Positions 1 to 6,430 of a stretch of DNA of 8,358 nucleotides are shown one piece after another. The stretch covers positions 1-8,358 of the forward strand of contig CADEEU010000086.1 of assembly GCA_902826385.1 (NCBI GenBank). Reading direction: 5' to 3'. Positions within the stretch are counted from its first letter, which is position 1. Every line of letters starts with the position of its first letter. The notes below the pieces were generated by a model. It was not told the DNA's origin. It did not search any database and saw only the letters and a list, made by a program, of their open reading frames with translations. The translations under genes were made by a program, and so were the position numbers. This DNA is from an uncultured Acidobacteriota bacterium. Lineage in GTDB: Bacteria > Acidobacteriota > Blastocatellia > Pyrinomonadales > Pyrinomonadaceae.

Positions 1-326
1 GCATCGGGACACTTTACGACGTCAACATCAAACAAAAGGGATATTCGCGACGCGCGGTCGAGCTTGAGATCATCGGCTCGAACGGCGTCAAAACGCTGAA
101 AGGCGGAAAGATCCGCTCGGCCCTGCGTCTTCGCGAACAGCTTTTTGTCATTAACAAACGCTACTCCGGCTCGTCGGTCGCCAGCTATACCTTCACCGGC
201 CGAGGCTGGGGTCACGGCGTCGGCATGTGCCAATACGGCGCCTACGGATTGGCCAAAATGGGCGTCAAGGCAGACGCGATCATCAAGCATTACTACACCG
301 GCGTCGAAGTTACGAAAGCTTATTAA
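1..326 (+). CDS. SpoIID/LytB-domain protein, C-terminal fragment
   Basis: The reading frame is open from the left edge (first complete codon at position 3) to TAA at 324-326, giving 107 residues of a longer protein. The end carries the hallmark of the SpoIID/LytB domain: GRGWGHGVGMCQYGAYGLA (about 183-255), followed by a helix and a HYYTGVEV segment before the stop. In the family, SpoIID acts outside the cytoplasm on peptidoglycan, cleaving glycan strands stripped of stem peptides, and LytB stimulates an amidase. The catalytic Glu known from SpoIID lies upstream of what is visible, so activity cannot be judged. In non-spore-formers such proteins are usually assigned to cell-wall remodelling or division, which is inference here. 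The gene converges on the antitoxin gene and its stop shares bases with that gene's stop. Domain identity is secure; the precise role is not. Confidence 0.9.
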   Translation, partial: IGTLYDVNIKQKGYSRRAVELEIIGSNGVKTLKGGKIRSALRLREQLFVINKRYSGSSVASYTFTGRGWGHGVGMCQYGAYGLAKMGVKADAIIKHYYTGVEVTKAY

Positions 327-595
327 GCAGCCCTTCTGTTCTCCACTGCCTCTTGTTCCGGAAACATTATCGTTGCCGGGTGAACGCCGAAGGCCGCGGC
401 TATTTGCAGAGCTCTTTTTTTTCCAATGTCTACACGATCATTTTCCAAAAGACTTAAATTCGTTGGGCTTACATTGGAACGTTTCGCAAGTTCTTCCTGA
501 GTCCAGCCCTTTAACTCGCGCAGCATCCGAATAACTTCGCCGGACGATAGATTTGCGTGAGGACGTGCAGCCGAAAATTCTTTCTTGTTAACCAT
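323..595 (-). CDS. XRE/HigA-like antitoxin with helix-turn-helix
   Basis: A 90-residue protein with one Cro/C1-type HTH (about residues 19-72): EVIRMLRELKGWTQEELAKRS, then NVSPTNLSLLENDR and a closing helix IAAAFGVHPATIMF. It is encoded directly after the toxin, the toxin-first order of HigBA-type systems. In such systems the antitoxin binds and neutralises the RelE-fold toxin and represses the shared promoter. An in-frame GTG at 604 directly follows the toxin stop. I prefer ATG at 595 because AGGTG (606-602, overlapping the toxin TAG) lies six bases upstream of it, whereas nothing suitable precedes the GTG. The stop TAA (325-323) overlaps the TAA of the convergent SpoIID gene within one TTAA. 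Family assignment is from motif and context; the pairing is inferred from adjacency. Confidence 0.88.
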   Translation of the reverse strand: MVNKKEFSAARPHANLSSGEVIRMLRELKGWTQEELAKRSNVSPTNLSLLENDRVDIGKKRALQIAAAFGVHPATIMFPEQEAVENRRAA

Positions 596-604
596 CTTCG
601 TCAC

Positions 605-877
605 CTAATATTTATGGGGCGTTATCTCTAAAACAAAAACCGTCACAATGTCGCGTTCAGTCGAATAAATGACTCGATACTTGAGGCTTAGCCTGGATGA
701 ACGCTGACCCTTTCTTTCACCTTTGAGAGCCTCGTCATTGAAACCCGGGAATTCTTTAAGTTTTTCCGGACCGTGTCGAAACACTAGGTTTTTCCAAAGC
801 TCGTATTTCTTTACCACCTGTGGCGGCAGTCGGCGGCATGTTCCAGCGATCGATCTATGTTCCGATACATGCCACAT
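605..877 (-). CDS. RelE/HigB-like toxin (type II mRNA interferase)
   Basis: A 90-residue RelE/ParE-superfamily toxin. Visible features are an N-terminal helix region (RRLPPQVVKKYELWKNLV), a PGFNDEALKGERKGQRSSRL block, the core strand KYRVIYS and a C-terminal EITPHKY. Candidate active-site residues by analogy with RelE are R59, R62, R68, H88 and Y90. Family members cleave mRNA, usually on the ribosome, and are held in check by the cognate HTH antitoxin encoded next. The frame can be opened at TTG 883, but ATG 877 gives MWHVSEHRS, which matches the usual start of this toxin subfamily as I remember it. No Shine-Dalgarno precedes ATG 877, and the predicted transcription start is only two or three bases upstream, so a leaderless message is likely. 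ParE-like gyrase poisoning is the main alternative; the RSSRL and PHKY features favour the RNase type. Confidence 0.87.
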   Translation of the reverse strand: MWHVSEHRSIAGTCRRLPPQVVKKYELWKNLVFRHGPEKLKEFPGFNDEALKGERKGQRSSRLSLKYRVIYSTERDIVTVFVLEITPHKY

Positions 878-903
878 TATCAAAAATGATAACCTATGAT
901 AAC
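877..903. repeat. putative toxin-antitoxin operator: direct and inverted TGATAA repeats
   Basis: ATGATAAC occurs at 886-893 and again at 896-903, a 10-base period that puts both copies on the same face of the helix. In addition TTATCA (877-882) and TGATAA (887-892) form a perfect inverted repeat with a 4-base spacer. The array covers the -10 box, the predicted transcription start and the first bases before the toxin ATG. Position and symmetry fit a binding site for the XRE-type antitoxin. That it is the operator is inference. Confidence 0.6.
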
Positions 904-914
904 TAATAAGTCAA
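886..914 (-). promoter_or_regulatory. sigma70-type promoter of the toxin-antitoxin pair
   Basis: Read on the minus strand, TTGACT (914-909) is followed by exactly 17 bases and then TATCAT (891-886). Each hexamer matches five of six consensus positions. The expected transcription start, near 880-879, falls two to three bases before the preferred toxin ATG at 877. The -10 lies inside the repeated TGATAA elements, which fits repression by the antitoxin or the toxin-antitoxin complex. Confidence 0.75.
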
Positions 915-958
915 CTTTACAGAAAGCCTATTATTTGGCATGTGCCCGGCATCCGGAA

Positions 959-974
959 TATTTTATCTAAAATA
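959..974. repeat. AT-rich dyad next to the diguanylate cyclase promoter
   Basis: TATTTTA (959-965) and TAAAATA (968-974) form a perfect 7-base inverted repeat around TC. It ends one base before the -35 hexamer of the forward promoter. It may be an operator half-site pair or an UP-element-like AT tract; no regulator gene is visible in the window to match it with. Confidence 0.45.
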
Positions 975-975
975 A

Positions 976-1004
976 TTGACTACAAACATTTATCGGTGTT
1001 TAAT
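976..1004 (+). promoter_or_regulatory. sigma70-type promoter of the diguanylate cyclase gene
   Basis: TTGACT (976-981), a 17-base spacer and TTTAAT (999-1004) each match five of six consensus positions. The start would be near 1011, giving a leader of about 50 bases before ATG 1061. The rest of the 884-1060 intergenic stretch holds the divergent toxin promoter and the AT-rich dyad. I saw no other gene or riboswitch in it. Confidence 0.6.
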
Positions 1005-1060
1005 ATTGTTAGCTCCAAGCGTCGGATGCTCTCCCATCTTGCCGTTTTCCAGCCCCATTC

Positions 1061-4039
1061 ATGCTTTTTTCACGGAAAATTATTCTTGCACTCTGTCTCC
1101 TTATATCGAGCGTTTTCTCGGTGTTCGGTCAATACCGTTTTGACACCTGGAACACCGACGACGGGCTGCCGCAGAACGGTGTTCGACAGATAACCCAGAC
1201 GCCCGAGGGCTACCTTTGGTTCACGACGTTTGACGGGCTGGTGCGGTTTGATGGGCTTCGGTTCACAACGTTTAACAAAGGAAACACCAAGGGCATCATC
1301 AACAACCGCTTTACCGGAATCTTTAGCGACAAAGACGGTACCTTGTACGCGACGACGATGGAGGACGGAATCCTAACTACTTACAAGAACGGGGCCTTTT
1401 CGTCGCTGAGTTCAGATTTGATACCGGGCCACTATATCGACAAGATAGAGGCCGATGCCTCTGGAAATCTAAAGTTTCTGGTCGAGGATGAAGATCGGAC
1501 GTCCAAGAGCTGGTATTCCTACTCAAACGGACGGTTCGACTTGATCGAAAAGCAACCGAAATACGATCAGGATATTTTTGTCAGAGGGCGTTCCGGCGTT
1601 AGCTGGACGATAAAACGCAGTGGAATAACCGAGGTGCGCGATGGAAGAGCGACGACAATTCCGCTGGATTTCACGCATTTGCCTTTCAGGCCTAACGCTT
1701 TCGAAGACCGGGACGGAAATCTTTGGATCGGCGAAAACCGCGTACACCGGATCAGCAACGGGCAAGTCAGGACCTTCGAGGAAAAAGACGGCCTGATCCG
1801 AAACTCGATCTATCACTCATTCTGGCAGGAACAGGACGGCAGCGTTTGGTTTTCGAGCGGCGGTGCATCGAGCACAAGCGTTGGCCTGGTGCAGGTACAG
1901 GGCGATCAGCTTTCTTTCTGGGGCAAGGATCACGGCCTTTCGAGTTCGTCGATACAATCGCTGTTTCGCGACCGCGAGGGGACTGTCTGGCTGGCGACCG
2001 ACCGCGGCCTTAGCCGTCGGCGCAAGCAGGTCATACAAGCATATTCGACGAAGGACGGGATCGATCACCAAGAGGTTTATCCGATCTACCGCGACAATAA
2101 AGAGAATATATGGATCGGGTCGACCAAGGGCCTAAGTGTTTACAAAGACGGAAAGTTTACACCGGTCGAACTGACTTCGACGCCGAACCCGGCCGCAAAT
2201 CTTACGTGGCGAAACGGGCGTATGTCCGTGCAGTCGTTGTGGGAAGACGCAAACGGAAAGATGTGGGTCGGGCTAAACGGCGGCATCTTCCTGGTTGAAA
2301 ACGGGAAGGCCGCGAATCTGTACGAGGGCTCGCATGTTTTTGCGATCAGAAGTGACCGGTCCGGCAGCGTGTGGGCGGCGACCAATAAAGGTTTGCTTCG
2401 GTTTAACGACTACAAACTGACTGCACAGTATTCGGTCAAGGACGGGCTGCCGAACGAGTTCATGACGTTGGTCTTCGAAGACTCAAAGGGCACTTTGTGG
2501 TTTGGCGGACTTGGCGGTTTGAGCAAGTTCGAAGACGGACGTTTTACAAATTACACGACCGCTGACGGGTTGGCCGGAAACTACGTTCGCACGGTCTACG
2601 AAGACGCCGAAGGAACATTTTGGATCGGGACTTACGACGAAGGTTTGAGTCGATACAAAAACGGCAAATTCGTCAGCTATCGCGTTGAGAACGGCCTGTA
2701 TAACAGCGGCGTTTTTGCGATTGAAGAAGACGGTGAGGGAAATTTTTGGATCAGCTCGAACCGCGGGATCTATCGCGTAAAACGTCAGGAGCTGAACGAT
2801 TTTGCCGACGGCCGGATCGACAAAATTAACAGCGTCGGTTACGGAAAAGAAGACGGAATGCTGTCGAACGAATGCAACGGCGGCCGTCAACCGGCAAGCT
2901 TAAGGAACAAGGACGGAAAGTTCTGGTTTCCGACACAGGACGGCGTGGTCGTTGTAGATCCTTCCGCGGAGCTTTCGAACCCGCTTCCGCCGGCGGTTGT
3001 GGTCGAAGAGGTGCTGGTCGAGCGTCAGCCGGTAGATTTTCGCAACGGATTGATCATCGAACCCGGGATGAAGGACATCGAGATCCGCTACACCGGCATC
3101 AGTATGATCAAATCCGACCAGATAAAATTCAAGTATAAGCTGGAAGGCCACGACCGCGATTGGGTCGACGCGGGGACCGAGCGGGCGGCGCATTACACTT
3201 ATCTGCCGCCGGGGAAATATAACTTTCTTGTCCAGGCCGCGAACAGCGATGGCATGTGGAGTGAAAAAGGCGCCCAGATCTCAATGGAGCTGTGGCCATT
3301 TTTCTATCAGACGAAACTGTTCCTGCTGCTGTGTGCTCTTGCAGCGGCGTTGATGTTGCTGGTTGTCTGGAAGGTGAGCGTCCATCAGCTTGAAGCCCGC
3401 GAACGTCGTCTGACCAAACTTGTGGCCGAGCGGACGGCCGAGCTGGCGGCGGCCAACGAAAATCTGCAAAATCTCGCAAACTCCGACGGGCTGACAAAGA
3501 TAGGGAACCGCCGAAGGTTCGAAAGCTTCCTTACGGCCGAGTGGCACCGGGCGATCCGGTTTAAGACGCCGATCTCGCTGGCGATGATCGATATCGATCA
3601 TTTTAAGAGTTACAACGACACCTACGGCCATCTCGTTGGCGACGAGTGTCTTCAGAAGGTCGCCGAGGCATTTGCCGAGACAATACATCGCCCGACCGAT
3701 CTCGTGGCCCGATTCGGCGGCGAGGAATTCGCACTCGTTTTGGGCGGAACGGATGCGGCGGGAGCTTTATTGGTCGCGGAGCAGGCTGCCGAAAATATAC
3801 AGAAACTTGCGATCGAGCACAGCGGCTCAAGCACAAGCGAAGTTCTTACGGTGAGCATCGGAATCGCGACGCTTCACGCGACGTTGGAATCGACCGAGGC
3901 CGACCTGATCAAGGCGGCAGACCGCGCGCTTTATCAGGCCAAGGAGAACGGCCGCGACCGTATTTACATATACGACGAAGTAGGAAAGGAATCTATCGAT
4001 GCCGGCCTGCTTACAAGCGATCCGGTGCTCATCAGCTAG
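1061..4039 (+). CDS. membrane sensor diguanylate cyclase: double propeller, Y_Y_Y and GGDEF
   Basis: A 992-residue protein predicted to sense a periplasmic ligand and make c-di-GMP in the cytoplasm. Residues 1-24 form a signal peptide (MLFSRK, hydrophobic core, VFGQ). Next come about 14 propeller blades of the form G-x-(L/V/F)-W-(I/F/V)-(G/A/S)-T...GL, through about residue 650, enough for two seven-bladed rings (Reg_prop type). A Y_Y_Y domain follows (about 675-742, with FKYKLEGHDRDW and YTYLPPGKYNFLVQA). One transmembrane helix (about 752-772), a coiled coil (about 778-806) and the GGDEF domain (about 808-975) complete it. The GGDEF domain has an intact active site: metal-binding D844 in MIDIDHFK, GGEEF at 886-890, and RPTD (877-880) five residues before it, matching the product-inhibition I-site of PleD. 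An active, feedback-controlled cyclase is expected. ATG 1061 is chosen because it gives the signal peptide, though no Shine-Dalgarno is seen. The 3' end overlaps the convergent ankyrin gene by eight bases. Confidence 0.95.
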   Translation: MLFSRKIILALCLLISSVFSVFGQYRFDTWNTDDGLPQNGVRQITQTPEGYLWFTTFDGLVRFDGLRFTTFNKGNTKGIINNRFTGIFSDKDGTLYATTMEDGILTTYKNGAFSSLSSDLIPGHYIDKIEADASGNLKFLVEDEDRTSKSWYSYSNGRFDLIEKQPKYDQDIFVRGRSGVSWTIKRSGITEVRDGRATTIPLDFTHLPFRPNAFEDRDGNLWIGENRVHRISNGQVRTFEEKDGLIRNSIYHSFWQEQDGSVWFSSGGASSTSVGLVQVQGDQLSFWGKDHGLSSSSIQSLFRDREGTVWLATDRGLSRRRKQVIQAYSTKDGIDHQEVYPIYRDNKENIWIGSTKGLSVYKDGKFTPVELTSTPNPAANLTWRNGRMSVQSLWEDANGKMWVGLNGGIFLVENGKAANLYEGSHVFAIRSDRSGSVWAATNKGLLRFNDYKLTAQYSVKDGLPNEFMTLVFEDSKGTLWFGGLGGLSKFEDGRFTNYTTADGLAGNYVRTVYEDAEGTFWIGTYDEGLSRYKNGKFVSYRVENGLYNSGVFAIEEDGEGNFWISSNRGIYRVKRQELNDFADGRIDKINSVGYGKEDGMLSNECNGGRQPASLRNKDGKFWFPTQDGVVVVDPSAELSNPLPPAVVVEEVLVERQPVDFRNGLIIEPGMKDIEIRYTGISMIKSDQIKFKYKLEGHDRDWVDAGTERAAHYTYLPPGKYNFLVQAANSDGMWSEKGAQISMELWPFFYQTKLFLLLCALAAALMLLVVWKVSVHQLEARERRLTKLVAERTAELAAANENLQNLANSDGLTKIGNRRRFESFLTAEWHRAIRFKTPISLAMIDIDHFKSYNDTYGHLVGDECLQKVAEAFAETIHRPTDLVARFGGEEFALVLGGTDAAGALLVAEQAAENIQKLAIEHSGSSTSEVLTVSIGIATLHATLESTEADLIKAADRALYQAKENGRDRIYIYDEVGKESIDAGLLTSDPVLIS

Positions 4040-5324
4040 AACGAGCCGCATTTGCTATCAGCCGCATCGCCGGTTCGCTGACGAAAACCTTTGCGTGGAA
4101 TTGCTCGCCCCATTCGTAAGCGGTAACGTCGCGATACTCGTACCAGTTTTCGACATCGTACTTGGGTCCGTAACCGGGATGGAGCTTTTTGCGCAATGAA
4201 GCGCGGACGGCAGCGTCGGCACCGTGATTTAGCAGAAGTTCCGTGAACGGAGCGATTTGCTCGCGGCCCTGATAGTTCATCCAAAAATTCGGCTGTGAGA
4301 CCACCGTACAAAAAAGCGGCGTGTGTCCGCCGAAGCCCGCTGCATCGACGACGGCTTTGGCATTTACATCCGCGCCGCGTTCGATCAGCCATTTCGCTAT
4401 CTCTAACTCATCGTAATCGACACATAGGTGAAGCAGTGTAGTGCCTTTTAGCGGCGTGCCTTGCGTTGCATTGACCTCATCGTGACAATCCATTTCGGGC
4501 GGGTATATTTCGTCGTGAGAGAATGTCCGCGTCAGCAGATCGGGGTCGCGTTCGAGATGTTTTTCAAGCAGGTCGATCCGGCCGCGATGAAGCGCCCAGA
4601 TCGGCGTGTCAGGAAACTGAAGGCCGTGTGCAGCGTACATTTCCAGTATCGCGTGTTTCTCGGCCGGTTTGCGGCTGTCGGTTTCGAGTACGACACTGAC
4701 CGGTGCGAGTCGCTTGCCGTTTTCATCGACGACCCTGGCACCGGCCCGTAAAGCGAAGGCCGTTCCCGCCGAGCTCAATGTGTATGCCGTTCCGCCGAGT
4801 GCGCCGTCGGGCGGCAGGGGAGCTCCCATCAATTCATGGAGCATTTCCGGAGTTTCGATCTTGCCCTGAAGAGCAGCACGGTCGAGGGCGTGTTCGAAAT
4901 CTTTCGCACCCAGATCGGCGAGCATTTTGATGATCTCATTGCGTCCGAGATTGGCCGCATAGCTCATCGGCGGGCCCCAATTGCTTTTGCGAACAAGGGC
5001 ATCCTGGTGGATAAGGAGCGGATTTGCAGAGACGATGCGACGAAGGGTTTCGATGTCATCATTCCAGATGGCATCGACCAGGTCGCAGGCCTGAACGAGT
5101 CGTGCCCAGTTAACAGCACCATAATGCCGGGCTAGTGCCAGCTGGGCGTCGGCAAGCTTTGCCTCGGTGAACGGCGGCGGGCTGGGGTGAAATTCGTTGA
5201 ACTCAGCGACGGCGCGTTCATCGCCATTCCGAATGTCACGCAGCAGTTCTTTTGCCTGAGTTTTGAGTTGATCGAGATCGGGGCGAACGCCGAGATGGCG
5301 ATCTTCGCGGTTGTGAAAAGACAT
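4032..5324 (-). CDS. ankyrin-repeat protein
   Basis: A 430-residue protein without signal peptide or transmembrane segment, so probably cytoplasmic. Residues about 16-80 form the preface common in bacterial ankyrin proteins (LDQLKTQAKELLRDIRNGD, then KLADAQLALARHYGAVNWARL). Ankyrin units follow: one around 117-165 (PMSYAANLGRNEIIKMLADLGA), degenerate repeats around 225-265, and clear units at 294-325 (GTTLLHLCVDYDELEIAKWL then ERGADVNAK) and 333-375 (GGHTPLF...LLLNHGAD). The tail (390-425) is a Trp/Tyr-rich EWGEQFHAKVFVSEPAMRLI segment. Ankyrin repeats bind proteins; the partner cannot be told from sequence. The start is secure: AAAGGAGG (5338-5331) lies six bases upstream of ATG. The gene has its own promoter and a long leader that may mask this ribosome site. 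The stop lies inside the end of the convergent cyclase gene. Confidence 0.9.
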   Translation of the reverse strand: MSFHNREDRHLGVRPDLDQLKTQAKELLRDIRNGDERAVAEFNEFHPSPPPFTEAKLADAQLALARHYGAVNWARLVQACDLVDAIWNDDIETLRRIVSANPLLIHQDALVRKSNWGPPMSYAANLGRNEIIKMLADLGAKDFEHALDRAALQGKIETPEMLHELMGAPLPPDGALGGTAYTLSSAGTAFALRAGARVVDENGKRLAPVSVVLETDSRKPAEKHAILEMYAAHGLQFPDTPIWALHRGRIDLLEKHLERDPDLLTRTFSHDEIYPPEMDCHDEVNATQGTPLKGTTLLHLCVDYDELEIAKWLIERGADVNAKAVVDAAGFGGHTPLFCTVVSQPNFWMNYQGREQIAPFTELLLNHGADAAVRASLRKKLHPGYGPKYDVENWYEYRDVTAYEWGEQFHAKVFVSEPAMRLIANAARSS

Positions 5325-5326
5325 AA

Positions 5327-5382
5327 CGAGCCTCCTTTAGTTCGTGCCCGATGTCCGCTGCTGTCAGGCGAAAGGAGGTTCG
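5327..5382 (-). promoter_or_regulatory. strong ribosome site with an upstream complementary (masking) segment
   Basis: On the minus-strand transcript, CGA-A-CCTCCTTT (5382-5371) can pair with AAAGGAGG-C-TCG (5338-5327): eight perfect pairs, one A/C mismatch, then three more pairs, around a 32-base loop. The second arm is the exact Shine-Dalgarno of the ankyrin gene and ends two bases before the ATG. Folding would therefore hide the ribosome site. The pairing is visible in the sequence; a switch controlled by a ligand, protein or temperature is inference. Confidence 0.55.
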
Positions 5383-5417
5383 CTTATCGGAACCTGCATC
5401 ACAGAAATTGCTCAGGT

Positions 5418-5450
5418 GGACTCTGTCCTGTCCGCGGACGGGCGGCGTCC
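5418..5450 (-). other. GGAC/GTCC-rich 5' leader segment of the ankyrin transcript
   Basis: Just after the predicted transcription start the leader contains alternating GGAC and GTCC: a GGAC...GTCC pair (5450-5436), a 10-base palindrome GTCCGCGGAC (5439-5430), and a small hairpin GGAC-AGA-GTCC (5428-5418). These can pair in mutually exclusive ways. It does not match any riboswitch class I recognise. The remaining 5325-5560 intergenic stretch holds the promoter, the masking stem and a GACGTACGTC palindrome (5552-5561) overlapping the methyltransferase stop. Confidence 0.35.
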
Positions 5451-5466
5451 TGCACGCTCGCCGAAA

Positions 5467-5495
5467 AGAATAGACTTGCATCGGTCTGACGTCAA
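5467..5495 (-). promoter_or_regulatory. sigma70-type promoter of the ankyrin gene
   Basis: On the minus strand, TTGACG (5495-5490) is followed by 17 bases and TATTCT (5472-5467), matching five and four of six consensus positions. Transcription would begin near 5460, leaving a leader of about 135 bases before ATG 5324. This makes the ankyrin gene independent of the upstream methyltransferase gene. Confidence 0.6.
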
Positions 5496-5560
5496 GGCGA
5501 AAAGTACTTTCGTGAATTGGCGGCCTTTACAAGATTGAACGTCGAACGAATGACGTACGT

Positions 5561-6358
5561 CTAATCGGAATACCACGAGTGCGGCAGTACAAGCAGCGGT
5601 CCGTATTCGTCGGGATGGTCGAGGCGGTGCGGAAAATCGGTGCGATCAGCTATACGGCCGATGCGATCGTTGCGGAGGAACGTGAATTCCATGACGCTCG
5701 GTATTTCGATCCCCGATCTTGTGACCGAGCCGCAGCAGTTGTTGGGCCGAATGTGGACGCAGGTGTGATTCTTAAGGACCTTGTCGAACGCGCGGCGGGC
5801 CAGATCGAAGTAGGGACGGCTCCAAAGCTGGGACAACCAGTGAAATTCGGCGACGATGATACGGAACCGCTGAATAAGCTCTTCGGAGGTCGACAGGAAC
5901 ACTTCGAACTCGGCTCCCTCGATGTCGATCTGCAAAAGAAGGTCGGTATCCGTTGTAGAAAGTGAATCGCTCACCCAGCGGTCGAGCGTCATAAAGTCTT
6001 TGTCCGAAACCGCTCCAACGAACTTTTTAGTAAAGTGAAATAATTCGTGAGATTCGGCCGGGCCGTCCACGCTTTTATCGGCGAGGAATGCTTTTATTCC
6101 ACGGTCGGCGCAGTCTTTTTCGAATCGGGACTCAGTATTGACGCCGGGAGAAAAGCAGGCCTCGATACCTTCAAGATCGTCAGGAACCAGATATCCGCCG
6201 TCGGTGTTTGGCCCGAGTCGGATTAGTTCCCGGTCAGTCGCAACCGGCCGCAGCGACCTGATCAGGCTCCGCATTTCGTCCGGATCGGTCGCCGCGGTCG
6301 GAAAAACATTTACAGCCTCGAGAGCTTTCTTTATCGGGGCCTTCAGGAGTTGCTTCAT
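5561..6358 (-). CDS. FkbM-family SAM-dependent methyltransferase
   Basis: A 265-residue protein from ATG 6358. In this numbering it has RLGPNTDGGYLVPDDLEGI (about 47-65), a nucleotide-binding-like CFSPGVNTESRFEKD (68-82), SVDGP (96-100), and the family signature LLQIDIEGAEFEVF (141-154) followed by RFRIIVAEFHWLSQL (164-178). FkbM-type enzymes are usually O-methyltransferases acting on sugars, polysaccharides or natural products; the substrate here is unknown and no glycan cluster is visible. The frame can be extended to GTG 6415, but those extra codons lie in a long inverted repeat and add a poor, His/Pro-rich N terminus, so ATG 6358 (MKQLLKAPIKKAL) is preferred. No convincing Shine-Dalgarno precedes either start. 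The gene follows the M15 peptidase on the same strand after 72 bases and may be read through from its promoter. Confidence 0.85.
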   Translation of the reverse strand: MKQLLKAPIKKALEAVNVFPTAATDPDEMRSLIRSLRPVATDRELIRLGPNTDGGYLVPDDLEGIEACFSPGVNTESRFEKDCADRGIKAFLADKSVDGPAESHELFHFTKKFVGAVSDKDFMTLDRWVSDSLSTTDTDLLLQIDIEGAEFEVFLSTSEELIQRFRIIVAEFHWLSQLWSRPYFDLARRAFDKVLKNHTCVHIRPNNCCGSVTRSGIEIPSVMEFTFLRNDRIGRIADRTDFPHRLDHPDEYGPLLVLPHSWYSD

Positions 6359-6381
6359 TCGATGATGGGCGAGTGTTGGGT

Positions 6382-6421
6382 GCGGACGTGAAGAATATCG
6401 AAAGATAGGCTCCACGTCCGC
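6382..6421. repeat. nested inverted repeat between the peptidase and methyltransferase genes
   Basis: GCGGACGTG (6382-6390) and CACGTCCGC (6413-6421) are perfect 9-base inverted repeats. Inside them, TATC (6396-6399) and GATA (6404-6407) form a second stem closing on GAAA in the plus-strand sense, UUUC in the minus-strand sense. The two stems are separated by a symmetric 5 x 5 internal loop. No T-run follows on the minus strand (the next bases are ACCCAACACTCG), so it is not a classical intrinsic terminator. It could attenuate transcription, stabilise RNA ends or bind a protein. Confidence 0.6.
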
Positions 6422-6430
6422 GAGTTTAAG

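Noticed and set aside
878..883. TTG 883 as the toxin start
   Set aside because: It would lie upstream of the predicted transcription start, and the MWHVSEHR start two codons later suits the family better.
942..1193. An 83-residue forward frame overlapping the start of the cyclase gene
   Set aside because: It has no recognisable domain or ribosome site, its start lies before the predicted promoter, and it overlaps the well-supported signal peptide in another frame.
5371..5378. AAAGGAGG on the plus strand as a ribosome site of a divergent gene
   Set aside because: No start codon follows at usable distance and the short forward frames there show no protein-like composition. It is better explained as the complement of the anti-Shine-Dalgarno arm in the ankyrin leader.
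5552..5561. GACGTACGTC palindrome at the end of the methyltransferase gene as a terminator
   Set aside because: The arms are too short, with no loop and no following T-run.
6359..6415. GTG 6415 as the methyltransferase start
   Set aside because: The extra 19 codons fall in the nested inverted repeat, lack a ribosome site and do not look like part of the family's N terminus.
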